From CAZPRY01 sp964589175 (GTDB lineage Bacteria > Fidelibacterota > UBA2242), in contig CAZPRY010000041.1 of NCBI GenBank assembly GCA_964589175.1, positions 1 through 33,713 on the forward strand: a stretch of 33,713 nt of DNA, read 5' to 3'. The notes beneath the pieces are model-generated. The model searched no databases. It saw only the letters and a program-made list of their open reading frames with translations, and had not been told where the DNA came from. Shown here piece after piece: positions 1 through 5,352 of the stretch. Numbering within the stretch: position 1 is the stretch's first letter; every line of letters begins with the position of its first letter. A program made the position numbers and the translations under genes.

Positions 1-318
1 CACACAGACACCGCATTTCAGGCATTGATCATAATCAATAATAGCCCTTACCTTACTGAGAACCCCAATTTGCGCCCTGGTTTTCCCGATTAAAAAGTTA
101 TTTTCAGCCTTTTTCAATTGCAGTGATTGGTCACTTTGGGAAATTAATTCTTTTCTGTCGGTAATGCTCTCCAATAAAGACACACCCACACACCATAGTC
201 CCTTGAGAATATTTCTGCTGACATCAACTATCCGGTGAGTTTTTACTAAGCTCGAATTACGGTGATGACGCCAAGCCCTAGCCATACCCATTCCATGCCT
301 CATTCCTCTTCCATGCAT
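1..318 (-). CDS. Ferredoxin-like protein with His/Arg/Met-rich N-terminus (partial)
   Basis: The reading frame is open from an ATG at 316-318 to the window edge (106 codons visible, no stop). The start is supported by an AGGGG ribosome site about 7 bases upstream. The N-terminus (MHGRGMRHGMGMARAWRHH) is rich in Met, His, Arg and Gly and could bind metal. A middle part of about 70 residues looks helical. The visible end, DYDQCLKCGVCV, is the beginning of a CxxCxxC [4Fe-4S] ferredoxin motif. Since the gene is last in a run of DUF134/DUF5320 genes, a role in iron-sulfur or metal handling is plausible. The rest of the protein, and so its family, cannot be seen. Confidence 0.6.
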   Translation of the reverse strand, partial: MHGRGMRHGMGMARAWRHHRNSSLVKTHRIVDVSRNILKGLWCVGVSLLESITDRKELISQSDQSLQLKKAENNFLIGKTRAQIGVLSKVRAIIDYDQCLKCGVCV

Positions 319-369
319 AATAATTCCCCTGCTAAAATCTATTTCGGGTCAGATAATTTCCGTCAGGAT

Positions 370-403
370 TTACAAGGCGGGTGAATAATCGCCCGCCTTG
401 TAA
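370..403 (-). terminator. Strong stem-loop after the DUF5320 gene
   Basis: Perfect 12-bp inverted repeat, arms at 370-381 and 392-403 (TTACAAGGCGGG / CCCGCCTTGTAA) around a 10-base loop. It starts 8 bases after the stop of the upstream minus-strand gene. There is no run of T after it, so it may act as an mRNA-stabilising or attenuating hairpin, not a full terminator. It would separate expression of the small-protein genes from the ferredoxin-like gene. Confidence 0.5.
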
Positions 404-411
404 GTACACAA

Positions 412-753
412 CTACTTTTCCAGTTCTCCAATTCGCTTTTTGATATCCTCGAGATTTTGTTCAAAATTCGAAGCCTGCTGTTTCAGCATTTCCAGCTCCT
501 GATCTTTCGTTGGAGCCGTCCAATTTACCGGGGCTCCATAATAAGCAGGAGCATTGGGATAATAACCAAAGCCTCTACCGAATCCACGACCGAGACCTCT
601 TCGCAATCCACGTCCCATTCCACGACCCATTCCATATCCGCCCCCCAGTCCGGGATTCGCAAATCCGGGCCGATCATAACCGGCACAATAACCGGCGGCT
701 CTGCCTGTCATCGGTCCCATTCCACTTGGACCTGTTCCGTCTCCTCTAGGCAT
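412..753 (-). CDS. DUF5320 family small protein
   Basis: 113 residues, starting MPRGDGTGPSGMGP, the characteristic start of DUF5320 proteins. Residues about 30-65 are Gly/Arg/Met/Phe-rich (repeated GMGRG and GRGFG units). Residues about 82-113 (from TKDQELEMLKQQ to the C-terminus) form a predicted coiled coil. A strong AAGGAGG site lies 6 bases before the ATG. In other genomes DUF5320 genes travel with DUF134 regulators and NifX/NifB-type or Mrp/NBP35 genes; their function is unknown. Here the gene lies in the same run as a DUF134 gene and a ferredoxin-like gene, so a redox or metal-cofactor role is the best guess. Confidence 0.75.
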   Translation of the reverse strand: MPRGDGTGPSGMGPMTGRAAGYCAGYDRPGFANPGLGGGYGMGRGMGRGLRRGLGRGFGRGFGYYPNAPAYYGAPVNWTAPTKDQELEMLKQQASNFEQNLEDIKKRIGELEK

Positions 754-775
754 AGTATACCTCCTTTGTTATGTT

Positions 776-1006
776 TTATGAATTTCTTGTCATCATTGCG
801 CCGCATTTGGGGCACTGTTTCTGATTACAGGGCTGTCCTGTTAAATGGGATTCGCTGTGACCACAATTCGGGCAAATACAGTTTCCACTCGGTCCGCCTG
901 CAACAGGGCCACCCATACGACCACGTCCGCCTTGACGTCCTTGTCCTTTTCCTAAACCACTTTTAGGTCCCATTCCGGCAGGACCCGTTCCATCTCCTCT
1001 AGGCAT
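776..1006 (-). CDS. Small zinc-ribbon protein with DUF5320-type N-terminus
   Basis: 76 residues from the ATG at 1004-1006, chosen over an upstream in-frame ATG because the protein then begins MPRGDGTGPAGMGP like its neighbour and has a GAGG site before it. The first 40 residues are a Gly/Arg/Lys-rich linker. The C-terminal part carries C43, C45, C48, C60, C65 and C68, including CPNC (45-48) and CPKC (65-68), consistent with a zinc ribbon or other metal-binding knuckle. It is one half of a tandem duplication with the gene just upstream at 1036-1245. Function unknown; metal binding is inferred from the cysteines. Confidence 0.65.
   Translation of the reverse strand: MPRGDGTGPAGMGPKSGLGKGQGRQGGRGRMGGPVAGGPSGNCICPNCGHSESHLTGQPCNQKQCPKCGAMMTRNS
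801..829. repeat. Tandem duplicate segment, copy 1 (paired with 1058-1086)
   Basis: Bases 801-829 are identical to 1058-1086 (29 bases). Similarity continues on both sides across the zinc-ribbon and Gly/Arg linker coding parts, so roughly 781-960 and 1041-1215 are a diverged tandem duplication with a period of about 257 bases. A separate repeat covers the translation starts of the DUF5320-type genes near 735-760 and 990-1015. Confidence 0.75.
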
Positions 1007-1035
1007 AGCATACCTCATTTTTTTATGGTATTTAA

Positions 1036-1245
1036 CTAACTTCTTGTCATAATAGTACCGCATTTGGGGCACTGTTTCTGATTACATCATGGCTGTCCCT
1101 TCAAATGGGGCTCGCTGTAACCACACTTCGGGCAGACACAATTACCGCTGGGTCCACCTGGGACAGGGCCCCCCATACGACCGCGTCCACCCTGGCGTCC
1201 CTGTCCTTTTCCTGAACCGCTGCCTTGACCATTTCCACTTGACAT
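1036..1245 (-). pseudogene. Zinc-ribbon paralogue interrupted by in-frame TGA
   Basis: The ATG is at 1243-1245 with an AAGGAAA ribosome site. The frame reads MSSGNGQGSGSGKGQ, then a Gly/Arg linker, CVCPKC, and GQP, and meets TGA at 1087-1089 (codon 53). Beyond it the same frame continues CNQKQCPKCGTIMTRS to TAG at 1036-1038, matching the end of the 76-residue paralogue almost residue for residue. Compared with the paralogue there is one extra codon, and that codon is the TGA. As read normally the product is a 52-residue protein without its second CxxC. It may be a decayed copy, a functional short form, or (less likely) a selenocysteine codon. It also lacks the MPRGDGTGP start. Confidence 0.55.
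1058..1086. repeat. Tandem duplicate segment, copy 2
   Basis: Identical to 801-829. It codes the CNQKQCPKCG end of the zinc ribbon in both copies. The extra triplet that creates the TGA lies just outside this identical block, at its gene-upstream edge. Confidence 0.75.
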
Positions 1246-1246
1246 A

Positions 1247-1543
1247 TTATTTTCCTTTCTCAGTATCGATCACAGAATATGAGCCTTCAACTTCATGAGA
1301 AGATTTTCTGTCATTTTGTATCTGTTTTGTTCTAAATTGATTCACGATTGCATTCATAGTCCGTCGTGAAATGCTATCCGGTTTACGAAGATCATTCGCG
1401 ATCGCTCCGACCGCAGATATAGCAAGGGTTCGCCATACTGAGATGCTTCCATCTTTCTTTGTGAATGCACCAAAGCAGCCACCACGTCTTCGTCCTGTAC
1501 CGGGGCCACGTCCTTCAGGACCTGTACCATCATTTCTTGGCAT
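1247..1543 (-). CDS. DUF5320-like small protein
   Basis: 98 residues from the ATG at 1541-1543. This start is preferred because a full AAAGGAGG site precedes it and the product begins MPRNDGTGPEGRGPGTGRRRGGC, the DUF5320-type start. An upstream in-frame start would add 8 residues without a better site. The remainder (from about residue 30) is not Gly-rich. It contains a short hydrophobic stretch (VWRTLAISAVGAIAND) and a basic, polar C-terminus, so it differs from the coiled-coil type at 412-753. The gene ends one base before the start of the interrupted zinc-ribbon gene and follows the DUF134 gene. Function unknown. Confidence 0.65.
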   Translation of the reverse strand: MPRNDGTGPEGRGPGTGRRRGGCFGAFTKKDGSISVWRTLAISAVGAIANDLRKPDSISRRTMNAIVNQFRTKQIQNDRKSSHEVEGSYSVIDTEKGK

Positions 1544-1566
1544 TATAAACCTCCTTTGTACGAACA

Positions 1567-2040
1567 CTAACAGCCATGTCCACCTCTAAAACCACCACCT
1601 TTGCCGTAACCGCCACCGCCACGTCCACTAAACCATTCATTTAAGTGAACAATATTTTCTGAACCACAGTTCGGACAGGCCCTTACTAAATCCTTGGGAG
1701 ATTCAAAACGTTTAAAATCACCACAATCCATACAGCGCTGGAGTTGTGTGGAGAACGAATAATTACCACCTTCAATCAATAGTTCTTTCACATCGACAAT
1801 GGCTTCCGCTACCTTCTTCCGGGCTTTTTCTATCAAGCGGGTAAAGGTCGGTCGGGACACGCCCATAATTTCGGCCGCTTCTCGATGATCCAATCCGTCA
1901 TAATCCGCGAGACGAATCGCTTCATATTCTCCCAGCGCCAGGTACACGCACTCCAAAAACCGGGCAGGCACGCCCATTGGTTTCAATCCCTGAATTTTGG
2001 GTGGTTCCAACACTTTTCGCTCTTTTTGGGGTCTCGGCAT
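1567..2040 (-). CDS. DUF134 family DNA-binding regulator with zinc ribbon
   Basis: 157 residues. Residues 1-90 match the DUF134 family (MPRPQKERKV, then GVPARFLECVYLALGEYEAI, and a sigma70-region-4-like helix-turn-helix at about 42-82, REAAEIMGVSRPTFTRLIEKAR). A CxxC...CxxC zinc ribbon follows (C103, C106, C122, C125), and the tail is Gly-rich and ends GGHGC. The family is a predicted transcription regulator; a target has not been shown to my knowledge. It is the first gene of the minus-strand run and sits directly behind a promoter and palindrome at 2055-2106, which suggests self-regulation and control of the DUF5320 genes. GGAG lies 6 bases before the ATG. Confidence 0.85.
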   Translation of the reverse strand: MPRPQKERKVLEPPKIQGLKPMGVPARFLECVYLALGEYEAIRLADYDGLDHREAAEIMGVSRPTFTRLIEKARKKVAEAIVDVKELLIEGGNYSFSTQLQRCMDCGDFKRFESPKDLVRACPNCGSENIVHLNEWFSGRGGGGYGKGGGFRGGHGC

Positions 2041-2054
2041 TTGTTCTCCATTAC

Positions 2055-2076
2055 GTTATGAACATAAGTTCATAAC
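2055..2076. promoter_or_regulatory. Palindromic operator candidate for the DUF134 operon
   Basis: Perfect inverted repeat GTTATGAAC-N4-GTTCATAAC. It begins 15 bases before the DUF134 start codon and abuts the -10 box at 2078-2083, so a bound protein would cover the transcription start. A related half-site, GCTCATAA, lies at 2094-2101 inside the promoter spacer. The likely binder is the DUF134 protein itself (inference). Confidence 0.6.
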
Positions 2077-2077
2077 A

Positions 2078-2106
2078 AATATAATGCACGTATGCTCATA
2101 ATGCAA
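2078..2106 (-). promoter_or_regulatory. Sigma70-type promoter of the DUF134/DUF5320 operon
   Basis: Reading the minus strand, -35 TTGCAT (2101-2106) and -10 TATATT (2078-2083) are separated by exactly 17 bases. The predicted start of transcription, near 2071, falls in the palindrome. Confidence 0.6.
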
Positions 2107-2146
2107 GTTGTTTTTATTACAAAAATTAGGGTTTTATAAAAATTAC

Positions 2147-2175
2147 TTGATATATAACATTTTATTTCATATTCT
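2147..2175 (+). promoter_or_regulatory. Sigma70-type promoter of rex
   Basis: -35 TTGATA (2147-2152) and -10 TATTCT (2170-2175) with 17-base spacing. The predicted start, near 2182, coincides with the palindrome at 2182-2197. This promoter diverges from the DUF134 promoter. Confidence 0.5.
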
Positions 2176-2181
2176 TTATAA

Positions 2182-2197
2182 GATTGTGGACACAATC
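2182..2197. promoter_or_regulatory. Rex-site-like palindrome at the rex promoter start
   Basis: GATTGTG-GA-CACAATC is a perfect 7+7 bp inverted repeat. It ends 2 bases before the rex ribosome site and begins at the predicted +1. The half-site TTGTG/CACAA is the core of known Rex operators, but the usual spacing between half-sites is about 8 bases, whereas here it is 2. Autoregulation by Rex is therefore likely but not certain. Confidence 0.5.
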
Positions 2198-2212
2198 ACA
2201 AGGAGAATCAAA

Positions 2213-2845
2213 GTGAGAATAAAACCAATACCGGATCAAACCATAAGTCGCCTTTTTCCATATTTGAGGGCACTGATTTGCCTCTCTGAAAAGGGAACTG
2301 ATATTGTGTCATCAACTAGTTTATCTGAAATATGTAATATCAATGCCTCAATCATTAGAAAAGATTTCTCCTATTTTGGCGAATTCGGAAAAAGAGGAAT
2401 TGGGTACAATGTGAATAATCTTCTTCAAGCGATTCGAAGTATTTTAAAAATTCAAAAAATTAAACAGGTAGTACTTATTGGCGTTGGCAATATCGGAAGG
2501 GCTCTGCTGTCTTATTCTAGTTTTCCTTCCGAAGGAATTAAAATTATCGCTGCTTTTGATAGTAACGAAGAAATAATTGGTGCCGAAATCAATGGTATAA
2601 CCATACAAGATATAAACGATATAGAGAAAACAATCAAAACTGAAAATATTAAAATAGTTATCCTCGCGACTCCGGTTTCTGAAACAGGTGCAGTTGCCAG
2701 TAAATTGGCAAAATTGGGAATAAATGCCATATTATCTTTTTCGCCATGTCGAATAAATATGCCGAAAAATATTGAAGTTAAGTGTATTGATTTAAGCACT
2801 GAACTAGCCAGATTAATATACTATTCACATAATCCACTACAATGA
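2213..2845 (+). CDS. rex: Redox-sensing transcriptional repressor Rex
   Basis: 210 residues from a GTG start at 2213, chosen because AAGGAG lies at 2200-2205 with 7-base spacing; the longer TTG-started frame would run across the promoter. The N-terminal winged helix spans about residues 1-75 and contains the family signature RKDFSYFGEFGKRGIGYNV (49-67). The Rossmann domain has GVGNIG (90-95), and AAFD (113-116) has an acidic residue that favours NADH. A C-terminal helix of the domain-swapped type follows (DLSTELARLIYY). Rex lets go of DNA when NADH/NAD+ rises. Its place at the head of an NAD(P)-linked membrane complex suggests it controls that operon. The base composition is strongly AT-rich. 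Confidence 0.92.
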   Translation: MRIKPIPDQTISRLFPYLRALICLSEKGTDIVSSTSLSEICNINASIIRKDFSYFGEFGKRGIGYNVNNLLQAIRSILKIQKIKQVVLIGVGNIGRALLSYSSFPSEGIKIIAAFDSNEEIIGAEINGITIQDINDIEKTIKTENIKIVILATPVSETGAVASKLAKLGINAILSFSPCRINMPKNIEVKCIDLSTELARLIYYSHNPLQ

Positions 2846-2877
2846 TGGAACTATATTTTAAAATTTATTTTATCATG

Positions 2878-2894
2878 AAATCGGGCGATTTTTT
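2878..2894 (+). terminator. Weak hairpin with T-run between rex and the Mbx genes
   Basis: AAATC-GGGC-GATTT followed by further Ts, 33 bases after the rex stop. The stem is only 5 bp, so this could be a leaky terminator or attenuator that lowers expression of the downstream genes relative to rex, or it could be chance in AT-rich DNA. Confidence 0.25.
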
Positions 2895-2919
2895 AAAATT
2901 AGATCAGGAGTAAAGCAGG

Positions 2920-3435
2920 ATGATTGAGAAATCCTTTTTAATAAAATTAAAAAATTGCCTTTATCTTTTTATTTTTTTATTAGCCGTATGGATTATTTTA
3001 ACTAATACTTTTAAAATTGATGAAATTCTCCCGGGATTTCTAATTAGCGTAATGCTTGCATCAATTTTAAATAAAAATTACCAGAAACTAGGACTTCCTG
3101 CTCTCGGCGTAAAACGAATTGTATATTTTATATTGTTTCTTCTTGTGCTATTAAAAGAGATTGTAAAAGCCAATTTTGATGTGGCGTACAGAGTACTCCA
3201 TCCTAAAATGCCAATAAAGCCGGGAATTGTAATTATCAAAACTGAATTAAAGCAGGATATTGCAAAAATGATATTAGCCAATTCTATTACTTTGACGCCG
3301 GGAACGTTTACCCTTGACATAAAAGGCGATGAATTGCTAATCCACTGGATTTATGTCAAAACGGAAAAGAAGGAAGATTCCACCAGAGAAATTGGTGAAA
3401 GATTTGAAAAATATTTAAAAATGGTATTTGCATGA
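2920..3435 (+). CDS. MrpE/MbxA-type antiporter subunit
   Basis: 171 residues of the Na+/H+ antiporter subunit E family (MrpE/MnhE, equal to MbhA/MbxA). Two N-terminal membrane segments (about 12-30 and 37-55) and a third near 65-85 come before a soluble C-terminal domain. That domain contains LANSITLTPGTFTLDI (112-127), the hallmark of the family. A ribosome site (CAGGAG) is present. It is the first of thirteen tightly packed genes; the next gene overlaps by 4 bases (ATGA). In Mrp and Mbh/Mbx complexes this subunit is part of the ion-translocating membrane module. Confidence 0.9.
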   Translation: MIEKSFLIKLKNCLYLFIFLLAVWIILTNTFKIDEILPGFLISVMLASILNKNYQKLGLPALGVKRIVYFILFLLVLLKEIVKANFDVAYRVLHPKMPIKPGIVIIKTELKQDIAKMILANSITLTPGTFTLDIKGDELLIHWIYVKTEKKEDSTREIGERFEKYLKMVFA

Positions 3436-3692
3436 ATGAAATGATTTTTATCGTGTTTTCGGGTTTAGTAGTTGGGGGCATTCTGCTTAGTCTGATTCGA
3501 ATGCTAATCGGACCGACGGCTTCAGACCGGGCTGTGGCAGTCGATACGATTACGACTACTATTGTAGCTCTGTTGGTTCTTTTGGCATTTATCTTCAAAC
3601 GCTATGTTTACCTTGATGTTTCTCTGGTCTACTCCTTACTTGCTTTTGTGGGCCTGTGTGCGATCGCACGATATATGGAAAGAGGTTTTTAA
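3432..3692 (+). CDS. MrpF/MbxB-type antiporter subunit
   Basis: 86 residues with three membrane helices, matching MrpF/MnhF. The motif RMLIGPTASDRAVAVDTIT (23-41) is the family core. Length agrees with the usual 85-95 residues. The start overlaps mbxA by 4 bases, and mbxC begins one base after this gene ends, showing translational coupling. It belongs to the ion-translocating part of the complex. Confidence 0.9.
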   Translation: MNEMIFIVFSGLVVGGILLSLIRMLIGPTASDRAVAVDTITTTIVALLVLLAFIFKRYVYLDVSLVYSLLAFVGLCAIARYMERGF

Positions 3693-3693
3693 T

Positions 3694-4023
3694 ATGGAAT
3701 TGATTGGAATAATCATTACCGGAATAGGTGTTCTATTCCTAGTGCTTGGAAACTTTGGGATATTACGGCTACCCGATGTCTATAATCGAATTCAAGCCGG
3801 CACAAAATGCACTACCTTCGGAACATTTTTCACCATTATCGGCGTTGGAATACTCCAGCCGGAATGGTTCTGGAAATGTTTTCTTATTGCTGTTTTCGTT
3901 TTGGTTACCAATCCTATTTCAAGCCATGCTATTGCAAGAGCTTCAAAGAAAAGCGGTGTTCCACTATGTGACAGAAGTGTAGTGGACCAGACAGAAGCGT
4001 TTGAGAAAAGGAAAGAAACATGA
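3694..4023 (+). CDS. MrpG/MbxC-type antiporter subunit
   Basis: 109 residues starting MELIGIIITGIGVLFLVLGN. The ATG at 3694 is preferred to one 90 bases upstream, which would lie inside mbxB. The family signature RLPDVYNRIQAGTKCTTFG lies at about 27-45, followed by two more membrane helices and NPISSHAIARAS. Length and topology (three helices) fit MrpG/MnhG. It overlaps the next gene by 4 bases. Together with MrpE and MrpF it forms the small-subunit set that caps the ion-pumping arm in Mrp-type complexes. Confidence 0.88.
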   Translation: MELIGIIITGIGVLFLVLGNFGILRLPDVYNRIQAGTKCTTFGTFFTIIGVGILQPEWFWKCFLIAVFVLVTNPISSHAIARASKKSGVPLCDRSVVDQTEAFEKRKET

Positions 4024-4259
4024 TAATAATCGTTACCTTATTAGTAATTGCTATGCTGGCATCAGCAATTTCCGCATATATTTTTAAAGACCTGCTAAGT
4101 GCAGTGATAGCTTCCTGCATGGTCAGTCTCATTGCAGCGGTTCTGTTTTTTCTCCTGCACGCTCCTGATGTTGCCATGGCAGAAGCTTCTATTGGCGCCG
4201 CACTGGTAACCGCTGTTTTCGTGATCGCAATCAGACGAACCAAGAGGTATGAAGAATGA
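4020..4259 (+). CDS. MbhD/MbxD-type subunit (DUF4040)
   Basis: 79 residues with three membrane helices. LLSAVIASCMVSLIAAVLFFLLHAPDVAMAEASIGAAL is the DUF4040/MbhD pattern (I read this as residues about 25-62); it corresponds to part of the C-terminal region of MrpA. The conserved acidic residues in the middle helix (APDVAMAEA) are present. Overlaps by 4 bases at both ends. It is needed to link the Mrp module to the rest of the complex in Mbh/Mbx-type enzymes. Confidence 0.85.
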   Translation: MIIIVTLLVIAMLASAISAYIFKDLLSAVIASCMVSLIAAVLFFLLHAPDVAMAEASIGAALVTAVFVIAIRRTKRYEE

Positions 4260-4942
4260 GGAAAATCATCAGCATTATCTTATTGATAATTATTGCATGG
4301 GGTATTAGTACGGTGCTTCAGGAAATCCCGTTCGGCACTTCAAGAGCAAAACTGGCTGATTATTACATTCATAATGGCAAAGAAGACACCGGGGCAGCGA
4401 ATATTGTTACGTCGGTCGTGGTCAGCTATCGGAGTCTGGATACACTTGGCGAAGTGACGGTTCTATTTCTGGCTGCCATTGGATTGGGCGCTGTACTTGC
4501 CGCATTAAAACAGAAATCTGACAAGAATTCAGAAAAAGCCAGTCTGATCCTTTCGACAGGCTGCAGGATGCTATTCCCGTTTATTCTACTATTTGGTGCT
4601 TATATATTCATTCATGGACATTTAACTCCCGGTGGAGGATTTCAGGGTGGCGCAATTATCGCCTCGGCATTTGTTCTCCGGTACCTCGGTTGTCATGAAG
4701 AAAAGAGAATCAATGAAACCGGCAGCATCCTGTCCGAATCTCTCGGCGGATTGACGTTTGTTATTATCGGATTAATCGGTCTTGCAATTGGCAGCGGTTA
4801 CTTTCTGAATAATTTTCTGCCAAAAGGAGAATATAACTCATTAATCAGCGCCGGAATTATCCCCATTATTTATATCGCTATCGGATGTAAAGTGGGTGCG
4901 GAGTTAAGTAAAATTATCGACCTGCTGATGGAGGAAAGTTGA
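4256..4942 (+). CDS. Fused MbhE-MbhF (MrpA C-terminus plus MrpB) subunit
   Basis: 228 residues that join two usually separate subunits. Residues 1-85 carry the MbhE/MrpA-C-terminal signature (GAANIVTSVVVSYRSLDTLG, then EVTVLF). From about 103 the MrpB/MnhB domain begins (FPFILLFGAYIFIHGHLTPG at 107-126, then GGFQGG). A short polar linker with Lys and Glu separates them (about 85-97). The archaeal mbx cluster lacks a separate E gene, so a fusion may be the normal form of this lineage. The gene overlaps both neighbours by 4 bases. Role: membrane ion-translocation module. Confidence 0.85.
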   Translation: MRKIISIILLIIIAWGISTVLQEIPFGTSRAKLADYYIHNGKEDTGAANIVTSVVVSYRSLDTLGEVTVLFLAAIGLGAVLAALKQKSDKNSEKASLILSTGCRMLFPFILLFGAYIFIHGHLTPGGGFQGGAIIASAFVLRYLGCHEEKRINETGSILSESLGGLTFVIIGLIGLAIGSGYFLNNFLPKGEYNSLISAGIIPIIYIAIGCKVGAELSKIIDLLMEES

Positions 4943-5301
4943 TGAGCTTTTTACATAATTATATCTATTATATCGGAGCCTTCGGCCTCATTTTTATTGG
5001 TCTCTTCATTATGGCAGTCAAACGGAATTACATAAAGATCGTCATCGGGCTGAGTATTCTTGAAGCAGGTGTTAATTTATTTCTCATTTCAGTAGGTTAT
5101 ATCGCTAACGGAACCGCCCCAATCTTTTCAAGAACAGGACTCAATGCCAACAATATGGTCGATCCGGTACCGCAAGCGCTTGTTCTCACAGCGATTGTAA
5201 TTGGATTGGCTGTCATGGGACTTGCACTATCCCTGGCAATCGGGTTATACAGACATTACGGAACCCTCAATTTGCATGAAATCAAAGAACAGAGATGGTA
5301 A
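4939..5301 (+). CDS. MrpC/MbxG (NuoK-like) subunit
   Basis: 120 residues with three membrane helices, matching MrpC/MnhC and NuoK. Core pattern: KRNYIKIVIGLSILEAGVNL at about 29-48, with an in-membrane Glu, then DPVPQALVLTAIVIGLAVMG (74-93), the standard end of the family. It overlaps the previous gene by 4 bases and is followed by 51 bases before the MrpD gene. The glutamates in helices 2 and 3 of NuoK-type proteins are part of the proton path. Confidence 0.9.
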   Translation: MMSFLHNYIYYIGAFGLIFIGLFIMAVKRNYIKIVIGLSILEAGVNLFLISVGYIANGTAPIFSRTGLNANNMVDPVPQALVLTAIVIGLAVMGLALSLAIGLYRHYGTLNLHEIKEQRW

Positions 5302-5352
5302 ACCATTTCGTAATCAATGACAGTAATTATTTGCTGAATAGGATAATATCAA

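Noticed and set aside
457..966. Plus-strand frames over the DUF5320 genes
   Set aside because: They are shadows of the minus-strand genes; low-complexity Ser/Thr/His content and no ribosome site.
1084..1089. Selenocysteine codon (TGA before TGT)
   Set aside because: No convincing SECIS: the downstream stem is also possible in the TGA-free paralogue and its loop lacks the usual guanine. Kept only as a question.
2108..2212. Longer Rex starting at TTG 2108
   Set aside because: It would span the promoter and palindrome; the GTG at 2213 has an ideal ribosome site.
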